From Allobogoriella deserti (GTDB lineage Bacteria; Actinomycetota; Actinomycetes; Actinomycetales; Actinomycetaceae), in assembly GCF_042680605.1 (NCBI RefSeq), contig NZ_JBHUEE010000003.1:124001-188000 (forward strand): a DNA stretch of 64,000 nucleotides. Direction: 5' to 3'. Below are positions 9,188-16,775 of this stretch, in pieces. The notes beneath the pieces were generated by a model. That model did no database searches, was not told where the DNA came from, and worked only from the letters and a program-made list of their open reading frames with translations. The position numbers were made by a program, and so were the translations under genes. Positions within the stretch are counted from its first letter, which is position 1, and each line of letters starts with the position of its first letter.

Positions 9188-9961
9188 ATGGCCCGATCGC
9201 TCTTCGACCTCACCGACCGCCTCGCCCTGGTGACCGGCTCCTCCCGCGGTCTCGGCCTCGCCCTCGCGACTGGCCTGGCCGAGCACGGCGCACGCGTCAT
9301 CCTGCACGGGCGGGACACCGAAGCCCTCGCCCGCGCGCGCGAGCACGTCGACCAGACCGCACCCGGCGGGGTGGCCGGGACCGTCACGTTCGACGTCACC
9401 GACTCCAGCGCCGTGCGTGAGGGCGTCACTGAGCTCGTCGCCACGCACGGCGTCCCAGACGTGCTGGTGAACAACGCGGGTGTCCAGAAGCGAGCACCGT
9501 TCGCCGAGTTCGACCCGGCGGACTGGGACGCCGTCATCGCCACGAACCTCTCCGCCGCGTTCTACGTCGCGCGGGAGATCACCGCGCACATGGTCGAGCG
9601 CGGGTCCGGCAAGGTGGTCAACATCGGCTCAGTGATGTCCCGACTCGCCCGGCAGACCATCGCCCCGTACTCCGCGTCCAAGGCGGGTCTCGCGATGCTG
9701 AGCCAGGGCATGGCCGCCGATCTGGCGCGCCACGGCATCCAGGTGAACACCCTCTCCCCCGGCTATTTCGCCACCGAGATGAACACCGCACTCGTCGAGG
9801 ACGAGCAGTTCGACTTCTGGCTGCGGGCGCGCACGCCGGCGCAGCGTTGGGGTCGGCCGGAGGAACTGGTGGGCACACTGGTGTACCTGGCCTCGGACGC
9901 CTCATCGTTCGTCTCGGGGCAGAACATCGTCGTCGACGGCGGCATCACCGCCGTCGTGTGA
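9188..9961 (+). CDS. SDR oxidoreductase, gluconate 5-dehydrogenase-like
   Basis: 257 residues, a classical short-chain dehydrogenase. The nucleotide-binding motif is TGSSRGLG (about 17-24); NNAG, the catalytic Ser in NIGSVMS, and the YSASK motif follow in order. The sequence resembles IdnO/Gno enzymes that interconvert 5-keto-D-gluconate and D-gluconate. The next gene, 8 bp downstream, encodes an idonate-dehydrogenase-like MDR, which supports an idonate to 5-ketogluconate to gluconate role. The ATG at 9188 is chosen because it sits right before the Rossmann fold with GGGG upstream. Confidence 0.8.
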   Translation: MARSLFDLTDRLALVTGSSRGLGLALATGLAEHGARVILHGRDTEALARAREHVDQTAPGGVAGTVTFDVTDSSAVREGVTELVATHGVPDVLVNNAGVQKRAPFAEFDPADWDAVIATNLSAAFYVAREITAHMVERGSGKVVNIGSVMSRLARQTIAPYSASKAGLAMLSQGMAADLARHGIQVNTLSPGYFATEMNTALVEDEQFDFWLRARTPAQRWGRPEELVGTLVYLASDASSFVSGQNIVVDGGITAVV

Positions 9962-9969
9962 GGAGAGCC

Positions 9970-10986
9970 ATGCGAGCGGTCGTCATCACCGGCAAGGAAA
10001 CCCTCGAGGTCGGCGAGGTCCCGACGCCGGAACCCGGCCCGGGCCAGGTGCGGCTGCGCATGGCCTACGCCGGCATCTGCGGCTCCGATCTGCACTACTA
10101 CTTCGACGGCGCCAACGGCGAGTTCGTGGTGCGCGAGCCGCTGATCCCCGGTCACGAGGTCTCCGGCACCGTCGACCTCGACCCCGCCGGCGACCTGGAG
10201 CCCGGGACGCCGGTGACGGTCCATCCGGCCACGTTCGGGCAGGCCGTTCCGGGGTTGCCGGACGCTGCGCACCTCTGGCCCGGCGGCGCCTACCTCGGCT
10301 CGGCGTCGACATGGCCGCACACCCAGGGCGGCATGGCGGAGTACCTCGTGGTCGAGAGCCACATGCTGCGGCCGCTGCCCGAGGACCTGCCGCTGGACCG
10401 GGCGGCTCTCGCGGAGCCCCTCGGCGTGGCCCTGCACGGCATCGCCCTCGCCGGCCCGGTGGACCGCAAACGGGTGCTGGTCTCCGGCGCCGGACCGATC
10501 GGCCTGCTCGCCGTGACCGGTGCCCTCGCCTCGGGCGCCTCGGAGGTGGTGGCGACCGACGTCCTGCCGGGACCGCTGGAGCGCGCGAGCGCGCTCGGTG
10601 CCCACCGCACCATCGACGTCACCGCAGAGGCCGTGCCGCCCGAGCACTTCGACGTCGTGCTGGAGTGTTCCGGCGCCGCCGCCGCGATCTCGGCGGCGCT
10701 GGCCGGGGCCAGGCGGGCGGGAACCTACGTCCAGGTGGGCATGGTGCCGAACGCGCCGATCGGCGTGAACCTGGCTCCGATGATCTCCAAGGAGGTGACC
10801 GTCAAGGGAGCGTGGCGCTTCCTCGACGAGATCGACGACGCCGTCGCACTGCTCGCCTCCGAACCCCGGATCGGCGAGGTCGTCACCCATGAGATCCCGG
10901 CCGAGCGGGCCGTCGAGGCCTTCGTGACGGCAAAGGACTCCCAGGCGTCGGGCAAGGTCCTCGTCTCCCTGTGGCCCGACGGCTGA
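9970..10986 (+). CDS. L-idonate 5-dehydrogenase-like zinc MDR alcohol dehydrogenase
   Basis: 338 residues, medium-chain dehydrogenase fold. Catalytic zinc ligands are visible: Cys37 in GICGSD, His62-Glu63 in PGHEVSG, and the downstream Glu in ALAEPLGVAL. NAD(P) binds at SGAGPIGLLAV. The loop between residues about 64 and 105 normally carries four cysteines for a structural zinc; here it contains none (VHPATFGQAVPGLPD instead), so the structural site is missing. AGGAGAG directly precedes the ATG. Overall similarity and the adjacent gluconate-5-dehydrogenase-like SDR indicate oxidation of L-idonate or a similar polyol acid. Confidence 0.8.
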   Translation: MRAVVITGKETLEVGEVPTPEPGPGQVRLRMAYAGICGSDLHYYFDGANGEFVVREPLIPGHEVSGTVDLDPAGDLEPGTPVTVHPATFGQAVPGLPDAAHLWPGGAYLGSASTWPHTQGGMAEYLVVESHMLRPLPEDLPLDRAALAEPLGVALHGIALAGPVDRKRVLVSGAGPIGLLAVTGALASGASEVVATDVLPGPLERASALGAHRTIDVTAEAVPPEHFDVVLECSGAAAAISAALAGARRAGTYVQVGMVPNAPIGVNLAPMISKEVTVKGAWRFLDEIDDAVALLASEPRIGEVVTHEIPAERAVEAFVTAKDSQASGKVLVSLWPDG

Positions 10987-11036
10987 GGCCGGCCGCCACC
11001 ACCGATACGACACCCAGCAACAACACGGAGGGCTCA

Positions 11037-12008
11037 GTGCGGATCGTCATCACCGACTGCGACCACGCCACCATCGCCCACGAGCAGGCTGTCGCCGAAG
11101 CCGTGGGTGCCGACCTAGTCCGCGCTCAGGCGACCACCGAGGCGGAGGTCATCGACGCCGCCGCCGGCGCGGACGGTCTCGTGGTGCAGTACGCCCCCAT
11201 CACGGCGGCGGTACTCGACGCCCTGCCGGGAGTGCGTGCCGTGGGCCGGTACGGCGTGGGGGTGGACACCGTCGACGTCACCGCAGCCACCGCCCGGGGC
11301 GTCGCCGTGTGCAACGTTCCGGACTACGGCACCGAGGCGGTCTCCGACCACGCGATCACCCTGGCGATGACCGTGCTGCGGGCGATCCCGGCGCTCGACG
11401 CCGGGGTCCGCGCCGGCCGGCCCGACATCGAAGGACAGGTGCCGATCCCTCAGTTCGCCGGCACGACGTTCGGTGTGGTGGGCTACGGCGCCATCGGCCG
11501 GGCCACCGCCCGGAAGGCCGCCGGTCTCGGTATGGACGTCGCCGTCCACGACGTGGCCCGCCGCGCCGGCACCACGAGCGAGGACGGCTTCCCCGTGCTG
11601 TCACTCCCCGAGCTGCTGGCTCGCTCGCAGGTGCTCTCGCTGCACGTCCCGCTCACGGACGAGACCCACCACCTCCTCGACGCGGCCGCCCTCGCCCAGC
11701 TACCCGACCGCGCCGTCGTCGTCAACACCTCACGCGGCGGCGTCGTCGACACCGACGCGTTGGTCGATGCCCTGCAGTCCGGCCACGTCCTCGGCGCGGG
11801 GTTGGATGTCTTCGAGACCGAGCCGCTGCCGGTCGGTCATCCGCTCACCCGGTTCGACCGCGTGGTCCTCACCCCGCACGCCGGGTTCTACACCGATCAG
11901 TCCTACGCCGAGCTCAAGACCCGGACCATCACCAACGTTATCGACGTCGTCGCGGGCCGCCGGCCGCGGAATGTGCTCAACCCGGAGGTGCTCGCCGCGA
12001 CCGGCTGA
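11037..12008 (+). CDS. D-isomer-specific 2-hydroxyacid dehydrogenase (2-ketoacid reductase)
   Basis: 323 residues from a GTG with GGAGG 8 bp upstream. It shows the GxGxxG-type NAD site in GVVGYGAIGRA (about 145-155), the catalytic Arg in NTSRGGVVD, the Glu in DVFETEPLP and the His in LTPHAG, in the order expected for the D-2-hydroxyacid dehydrogenase family. It is the third gene of the idonate-type operon, 50 bp after the MDR gene, so 2-ketogluconate or another 2-keto sugar acid is a likely substrate; phosphoglycerate dehydrogenase or CtBP-like activity is less likely without an ACT domain. Confidence 0.82.
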   Translation: MRIVITDCDHATIAHEQAVAEAVGADLVRAQATTEAEVIDAAAGADGLVVQYAPITAAVLDALPGVRAVGRYGVGVDTVDVTAATARGVAVCNVPDYGTEAVSDHAITLAMTVLRAIPALDAGVRAGRPDIEGQVPIPQFAGTTFGVVGYGAIGRATARKAAGLGMDVAVHDVARRAGTTSEDGFPVLSLPELLARSQVLSLHVPLTDETHHLLDAAALAQLPDRAVVVNTSRGGVVDTDALVDALQSGHVLGAGLDVFETEPLPVGHPLTRFDRVVLTPHAGFYTDQSYAELKTRTITNVIDVVAGRRPRNVLNPEVLAATG

Positions 12009-12051
12009 GGCAGTCACCGGTCAGGACGCTCAAGGGCAGACAGTGCCCGGT

Positions 12052-12972
12052 TCAGCTCGCCTCGAGGATGGTGGCGACGTCCCTGGCCACCCTCTCCGCG
12101 TCCGGGCCCGACGCCGCCACCGTGATCGTCATTCCGTGCTGGTAGTTCCGCCCCATCACGGCAAGCATGCTGCGCGCGTCGACCTCCTCGCCGTCGGGGC
12201 CGGTGAGGGTGACCGCCCCGCCGGCGGCCCGGACGGTCTTGGCGATCTCGGAGGCGGGACGGGCGTGCAGCCCGGACGGATCCCCGATCGTCGCGACGAC
12301 CTCGCTGGCCGCGGCCTCTTCGGGCCCGTCACCGCCGTCGTCGAGGAACGCCGGCAGCGGCACGTCCGCGACCGACGCCGCCAGCGCCCGGGCCGCGGAC
12401 GCGACGTCCGGCCCGGCGAAGAGGTCGCTGCCGATACTCACCGACGCCGCGCCTGCCTCCAACCACGTCCGTGCCTGGTCCACGGCGATGCCACCGGTGG
12501 CCGCGATGGGAGTTCCCGGAAGCACGGACCTCAGGGACTTGAGGTAGTCCAGTCCGCCGAGGCCGGCGGGGAAGAGCTTGGCCAGGCCGTGCCGGCCCGC
12601 CTCCCGCACCTCGTTCGGCGTCAGGCCCCCTTCGATGAGGAGGACGCCGTGCCGGTCGGCCACTTTCCGTGCCTCGGGGACGCGGAACGGACTGACGAGG
12701 AAAGCCGCGCCGGCGTCGACCGCCTGCTCGGCGACCTCGGCGGACGTGACGGTGCCGAGCCCGACGGTCGCCGAGTCCTCCGACGACCAGCGCGCCACGG
12801 CGCTGACCCAGCCCGGCGTCGTGGCGGTGAACTCGAAGACATGGAGGCCACCGTCGACCACCGCGCGGGCCCACCGGTCCGCCTGCTCGAAGTCCGCGGC
12901 CCGGACCGTTGGCGTGACGCGAGCGCGGACGATGGTCTCGATCATGGCCTGTCGGGTGGGCGCCGCGCTCAT
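12052..12972 (-). CDS. KDPG/DgaF-type aldolase fused to an HPr phosphocarrier domain
   Basis: 306 residues. Residues 1-205 are a class I 2-keto-3-deoxy-6-phosphogluconate-type aldolase: Glu47 in FEFTATTPG, the Schiff-base lysine Lys132 in LAKLFPAG, and the phosphate-binding glycines ATGGI (158-162) and SIGSDLF. After an acidic/alanine linker (206-224) comes a complete HPr domain (225-306): GDPSGLHARPA places His236 where HPr has its phosphorylated His15, and DARSMLAVMG places Ser268 at the regulatory Ser46 position, followed by GMTITVAASGPDAE. It is the last gene of the operon and overlaps dgaE by 4 bp. Aldolase cleavage to pyruvate and a triose phosphate is known for the family; phosphotransfer by the fused HPr is inferred. 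No enzyme I gene is in the window. Confidence 0.88.
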   Translation of the reverse strand: MSAAPTRQAMIETIVRARVTPTVRAADFEQADRWARAVVDGGLHVFEFTATTPGWVSAVARWSSEDSATVGLGTVTSAEVAEQAVDAGAAFLVSPFRVPEARKVADRHGVLLIEGGLTPNEVREAGRHGLAKLFPAGLGGLDYLKSLRSVLPGTPIAATGGIAVDQARTWLEAGAASVSIGSDLFAGPDVASAARALAASVADVPLPAFLDDGGDGPEEAAASEVVATIGDPSGLHARPASEIAKTVRAAGGAVTLTGPDGEEVDARSMLAVMGRNYQHGMTITVAASGPDAERVARDVATILEAS

Positions 12973-14087
12973 GCCTGCGCTCCTGCGGCGTCGAGAATCT
13001 CGTCGAGTCGGTCCATGAGTTGGATCTGTTCCTCCGGGCTCAGCGGGCGAGGATCGATGGCGAGCTGGCCGACGGCGGCCTTGTGGTCACGTACGTACAT
13101 GGGCGGGGTGGACGCGGCGAGCTCACGCGCCACGGCGGTCGCGGTGGTTCCGGACTCTTCCCCGACGGTGAGCACCGCGCGGTAGATCTCGCGTCCGGCG
13201 TCGTCCTGCTCGATCTGTGCGGCGATTCCCGGGCGCCGGGCGATGTGGTCGACGATCTCGTGCATCCGGGTGCGTTGCACGTCAGGGTCCAGCCCGCCGC
13301 TCCCGGCGAGGAAGGTCTCGAGTGCGGTGATCAGACCCAGCACCTCTTCCTTGCCGACCTTCATCGGCCGGCCGATCCCCGCGCTCTGGGCGCGGACAGC
13401 GTGCATGAGCTCGGCGGAGCCGCACACCAGGCCGGAAGTCGGCCCACCGATGGCCTTGGTACCGCTGAAGACGACGGCGTCGGCACCCGAGGCGACCCAC
13501 CGGCGCAGATCCTCTTCGGCAGCGGCGTCGACGATGACGGGGACACCGTGGGTTCTGCCCAGCTCGAGCATCTCGTCGAACGGCAGCATGCCCTTGTGCA
13601 CGGTGTGGTGGGACTGCACGTAGACCAACGCCGCCGTCTCCGGCCCGATCGCACCCGCCACGTGGGCCGGATCGGTGCGGTTGACCGATCCGACCTCGAC
13701 CGGCAGCCCGCCGCCCAGGGCGATCATCTGGGTCGCCGGCGCTCCCCAGTCGACCGCGTGTCCCTTCTGCAGGATCACCTCCCGTGGCCTGCCGACGTCG
13801 GCCGGAAGGCGCTGGAGGAGGGCCGTGTCTGCGCCGGCGATGAGGGCGGCGACGGTCTGCGCGATGGCGGCCGAGGCACTCGAGGTCACGGCGGCGTCGG
13901 CCGCACCGAGCAGGCGTGCGACGTGGCGTCCCGCGGACGCCATGAGATCCGAGAGGACGACGTGCTTGCCGGCGGCGTCCGCCATGGCGGCGACGACGTC
14001 TGCGGCCAGCACACTGCCGCCGAGCGCGGTCATCTTTCCGGATGCGTTGATGGCCGCTGTCAGGCCGATGTCGGCGTAGGTGGTCAC
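12969..14087 (-). CDS. dgaE: DgaE-like PLP-dependent ammonia-lyase (SelA fold)
   Basis: 372 residues. The fold-type I PLP enzyme motifs are the Schiff-base lysine Lys211 in VVFSGTKAIGGPTSG and the pyridine-nitrogen Asp187 in PVIVDAAAEED. INASGKMTALGGS at the N-terminus is characteristic of the DgaE/SelA-like group. DgaE in Salmonella removes ammonia from D-glucosaminate 6-phosphate to give KDGP, which DgaF then cleaves; here the two genes overlap by 4 bp in the same order. The substrate may be a different amino sugar acid phosphate, because the transport genes upstream are DUF431x proteins and not the mannose-type PTS of the Salmonella dga operon. Confidence 0.85.
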   Translation of the reverse strand: MTTYADIGLTAAINASGKMTALGGSVLAADVVAAMADAAGKHVVLSDLMASAGRHVARLLGAADAAVTSSASAAIAQTVAALIAGADTALLQRLPADVGRPREVILQKGHAVDWGAPATQMIALGGGLPVEVGSVNRTDPAHVAGAIGPETAALVYVQSHHTVHKGMLPFDEMLELGRTHGVPVIVDAAAEEDLRRWVASGADAVVFSGTKAIGGPTSGLVCGSAELMHAVRAQSAGIGRPMKVGKEEVLGLITALETFLAGSGGLDPDVQRTRMHEIVDHIARRPGIAAQIEQDDAGREIYRAVLTVGEESGTTATAVARELAASTPPMYVRDHKAAVGQLAIDPRPLSPEEQIQLMDRLDEILDAAGAQA

Positions 14088-14142
14088 GAGGATCCGCCCT
14101 TCTCACATGGATGCGTGCGGTTGCGCGGCGAGTTGTGGTCTC

Positions 14143-14835
14143 TCACGCCGGTTCGGGGATGCCGACGAACCCACCGACGGCCATGGCGCCGAGGATCGCT
14201 CCACCGACGATGGGCTTCTTCCACCAGTAGAAGAGGGCGGCTCCGATGAGCGCGCCGAGACCGACGGGGATCGAGGCGGTGCCGGCCGAGACGATGATCA
14301 ACGGGCCGAGGTAACGCCCCGCCGAGTTGCCGGCCCCCATCATCACGTCGGCACCGAACGTCGAGCGAGCGCCCGAGGCGTTTACGGTGGCCCTTCGCAC
14401 GGCGAAGATCAGCAGGCCCATGAGGAGCCCGACCGCGCCGCCGACAAGGAGGGCCAGCCAGAAGTGCTCCAGCGGCGCGGTGATCCCCACGGCCATGAGC
14501 ATCGCCGGCACGCCGATCCCCACGCCGGTCTGGATCGACCCGCCGATGTCGAGGATGCCGACCATGGGGCCCTCGATGATGCGGGCGAGCATGAACCCGG
14601 CGCCGAACGCGGCCGCCGCCCCGTATCCGTTGCCGTCGAACCCTTGCTGGAGCAGGGCGGCGATGGCGATCTCGTTGAAGATGCCGGTGCCGTAGACGTA
14701 GAAGAGGTGCGTCCCGGCGAAGACGCCGGCGCACAGTGCGGCCGTGAAGAGGGGAAAGGCCAGCTCGGAGAGCCAGAACCCGCCCTGCCACGGCCGAAGC
14801 CGGGTGGTGCCGGAAGTGGTGCTGTCGAGAGCCAC
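14143..14835 (-). CDS. DUF4310-family integral membrane protein
   Basis: 230 residues from a GTG (14833-14835) with GGAG 5 bp upstream. About six hydrophobic segments with glycine-rich loops: ALCAGVFAGTHLFYVYGTG (about 33-51), MLARIIEGPMVGILDIGGS (about 85-103) and FGADVMMGAGNSAGRYLGPL (about 158-177). I recognise the DUF4310 family, which is found in a fixed cluster with DUF4311, DUF4312, an SFCGS protein, a PRD protein and DgaE/DgaF homologues in Enterococcus, Salmonella and Aeromonas. The biochemical role is not established. Its pairing with DUF4311 resembles the IIC/IID membrane pair of mannose-type PTS permeases, which is an analogy only. Confidence 0.82.
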   Translation of the reverse strand: MALDSTTSGTTRLRPWQGGFWLSELAFPLFTAALCAGVFAGTHLFYVYGTGIFNEIAIAALLQQGFDGNGYGAAAAFGAGFMLARIIEGPMVGILDIGGSIQTGVGIGVPAMLMAVGITAPLEHFWLALLVGGAVGLLMGLLIFAVRRATVNASGARSTFGADVMMGAGNSAGRYLGPLIIVSAGTASIPVGLGALIGAALFYWWKKPIVGGAILGAMAVGGFVGIPEPA

Positions 14836-14846
14836 GTGTTCTCCGA

Positions 14847-15632
14847 TCAGGGCATGGTGCCGGTGGCGCGGTGCAGATTCTCGAGCCACACCGGCACGTC
14901 GGCGCCGAGCTGGTTGAGGAAGGTGACGTCCACACCGCGGAGGAAACCGCTGCAGAGGAACAGCAGCACGACGGCGGTGACGATGGATCGGGTCACCCGG
15001 GACCATCCGAGATCGTCGAGTCCCTTGGCGATGACGATGCCGAGGACGATGCCGGGGACGGCGTTGCCGAACACGACGTGCGCCAACCCGCCGAGGACGG
15101 TGCCCCAGGCACCGGTGCGGCGCCCGGCGTCCATGGCCGCGAGCCAGAAGATGGCCGGCATTACCGGGTTGAGCAGCCACTCCGAGGCGGGGCCGAGCAC
15201 GGCCGTGGCCACCGCCCGCAGGTCCTCGGGGATCGCTGCCGCCGTCGAGTTGAGGAACGCGACGAGCACCGCTCCGACGAGTGCGCCGAGCCACCCCATC
15301 CGGCGCGGGTTGTACAACGTGGACTCCAGGGACTTCTGCCGGATGAGACTGAGCGAGGCTGCCCAGTGCGGGATGATCCGGTGGTCGACGTCACCGGTGA
15401 GGGCACCGGCGCCGACCACGCTCGCCCAGGCGTTGAAAAAGAAGCCGAGACCGAAGGACCCGTGCGCGATCGGATCGTTCTCGCACGCGTTCAGCTCCCC
15501 CAGGGTGCGGAACGCTCCGGCGCCCTGGACCCTCGGTGCGTGGAACATGCGGGCCACACCGGCACCGGCACCGAACCCGCACAGGGCCCCGATGACCAGG
15601 GACTCGAGGAGGACGACCAGGAAGTCACTCAT
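14847..15632 (-). CDS. DUF4311-family integral membrane protein
   Basis: 261 residues, with an N-terminal membrane segment (FLVVLLESLVIGALCGFGAG) and about six further hydrophobic stretches. Conserved-looking polar segments are ACENDPIAHGSFGLGFFFNA (about 49-68), which carries charged residues next to a glycine-rich helix, and GNAVPGIVLGIVIAKGLDDLG. Assigned to DUF4311 by sequence character and by position: it lies 11 bp upstream of DUF4310 and 25 bp downstream of DUF4312. Proposed to form the transmembrane unit of an uptake system with DUF4310; no transport experiment is known to me. Confidence 0.82.
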   Translation of the reverse strand: MSDFLVVLLESLVIGALCGFGAGAGVARMFHAPRVQGAGAFRTLGELNACENDPIAHGSFGLGFFFNAWASVVGAGALTGDVDHRIIPHWAASLSLIRQKSLESTLYNPRRMGWLGALVGAVLVAFLNSTAAAIPEDLRAVATAVLGPASEWLLNPVMPAIFWLAAMDAGRRTGAWGTVLGGLAHVVFGNAVPGIVLGIVIAKGLDDLGWSRVTRSIVTAVVLLFLCSGFLRGVDVTFLNQLGADVPVWLENLHRATGTMP

Positions 15633-15657
15633 GGCTGCGCCTTTTCCGCGGGAGCGG

Positions 15658-15993
15658 TCATCGCATCTCCAGCAGGTGCTGGGTGGGGCTGAGCTGCTCC
15701 TCGACGCGCCGCCAGGAGGTGCGTTCCAGGTCGACGAAACGCACCTCGACGGTCACGGTTGCGGTGAGCCGGAAGGTCTCCCGTCGCCGCGCGAACATCA
15801 GCCCGAGGAATTTCTCGGTGCGTACCTGGCACACGGCGTCGCGGATCGCCAGATCCATCGGCTCGATGCGTAGACACGGTCCGGCCACCCGTGCACGTAC
15901 CGCACCGGAGACTTGGCGGAAGATGTCTCCGAGCGCGCGTTCCTCGGTGTCGCCGGTACCGGTGAGCTCCAGATCGATTCGGGCGGTCCTCAT
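15658..15993 (-). CDS. DUF4312-family small soluble protein
   Basis: 111 residues, no signal peptide or membrane segment. Motifs seen are GTGDTEERALGDIFRQV near the N-terminus and VRTEKFLGLMFARRRETF in the middle, with alternating beta-strand character at the C-terminus (TVTVEVRFVDLE). Matches the DUF4312 family by size and by its fixed position between the SFCGS and DUF4311 genes; the ATG overlaps the SFCGS stop by 4 bp. Function unknown. By analogy with PTS operons it could be a cytosolic accessory to the membrane pair, but no obvious conserved histidine supports a IIA role. Confidence 0.78.
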   Translation of the reverse strand: MRTARIDLELTGTGDTEERALGDIFRQVSGAVRARVAGPCLRIEPMDLAIRDAVCQVRTEKFLGLMFARRRETFRLTATVTVEVRFVDLERTSWRRVEEQLSPTQHLLEMR

Positions 15994-16373
15994 GCGTGGG
16001 CACCAGCCCGGCGGACAAGCTCGGTGGCGATGCGGTGGCCCAGTTCATAGGTGTCGAGGAACCCGAACCCCAGGACGGTCTTCCCGGCCTGGACAGCGGT
16101 GACCCCGGCGTCGACCGACCGCATACCGAACTCGATGTCGTGCCCGTACTTCGACTTCGCGGTGACCGCCCCGGCGCCGCCGGATCCGCAGAAGCTGATA
16201 CCGAGGTCCGCCTCCTCCTCGGCCATGACGTCACCGACGCGCATGTCTCCGGCGGGCCCGGGGATGAGTACCGCCCGCACGCCGGCCTCCTCGATACCGC
16301 GCGCGACCTCCTGCCCCTTACCGAGCCGATGTCCGACGACGATCGTGAGCTGTGGTGCTTCGTCCTGAGACAT
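15990..16373 (-). CDS. Glycine-rich SFCGS-family protein
   Basis: 127 residues, soluble. The family signature ISFCGSGGAGA is present with Cys62. The N-terminus LTIVVGHRLGKGQEVARGI looks like a Rossmann-like first strand and helix. Other stretches include YGHDIEFGMRSVDAG. A cysteine after a hydrophobic strand and followed by small residues recalls the phosphorylated cysteine of PTS IIB domains; this is an analogy and not a homology claim. Part of the DUF431x operon, overlapping DUF4312 by 4 bp. Confidence 0.82.
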   Translation of the reverse strand: MSQDEAPQLTIVVGHRLGKGQEVARGIEEAGVRAVLIPGPAGDMRVGDVMAEEEADLGISFCGSGGAGAVTAKSKYGHDIEFGMRSVDAGVTAVQAGKTVLGFGFLDTYELGHRIATELVRRAGAHA

Positions 16374-16406
16374 GTCTTCCTCCGTTGGTGTGTAGGACGA
16401 ACCGGT

Positions 16407-16775
16407 CTAGGCGCTGAACCGCGCCACCTCGATGTGCGTGCTGAACAGGAAGCTCTCGCCGGCCTCGAGATCGGCTCCTCGGTCCTCGCAGAACGGCGCG
16501 AGGGCGCGGCGGACGGCGGCCATGACGTCCGGATCCGCTTCCGCGACGAGGTCCGCGTCGATGTCCGGCAACCGCTCCCCCGAGCGGATCCTGCGGACGA
16601 AGGCCAGGCTGTGCGCAGCCAGCGCCAGGTGCCGCTGCGCATCGAGCTCGATGTCCCATCGGGGAAGGATGCGCTCGATGCGCCGGACGACTTCCGCGGT
16701 CTCCTCCCGGTCCGCGGCGGTCAACTCCCTCTCGGCCGCAAGCGTGTCGAGCACCTCGTCCGTGGTCGACCTCAT
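16407..16775 (-). CDS. Stand-alone PRD-domain protein
   Basis: 122 residues forming one PTS regulation domain and nothing else: no RNA-binding or HTH domain is attached. Candidate phosphorylatable histidines are His55 in LAAHSLAFVRR and His114 in STHIEVARF, the two positions that PRDs conserve. In antiterminators and activators, PRDs sense sugar flux by being phosphorylated by HPr or IIB. Members of this single-PRD family occur in the same DUF431x cluster in Firmicutes and Proteobacteria. Here a partner phosphodonor, the HPr domain of the aldolase fusion, is encoded in the same operon. It overlaps the amidohydrolase gene by 4 bp. Confidence 0.78.
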   Translation of the reverse strand: MRSTTDEVLDTLAAERELTAADREETAEVVRRIERILPRWDIELDAQRHLALAAHSLAFVRRIRSGERLPDIDADLVAEADPDVMAAVRRALAPFCEDRGADLEAGESFLFSTHIEVARFSA

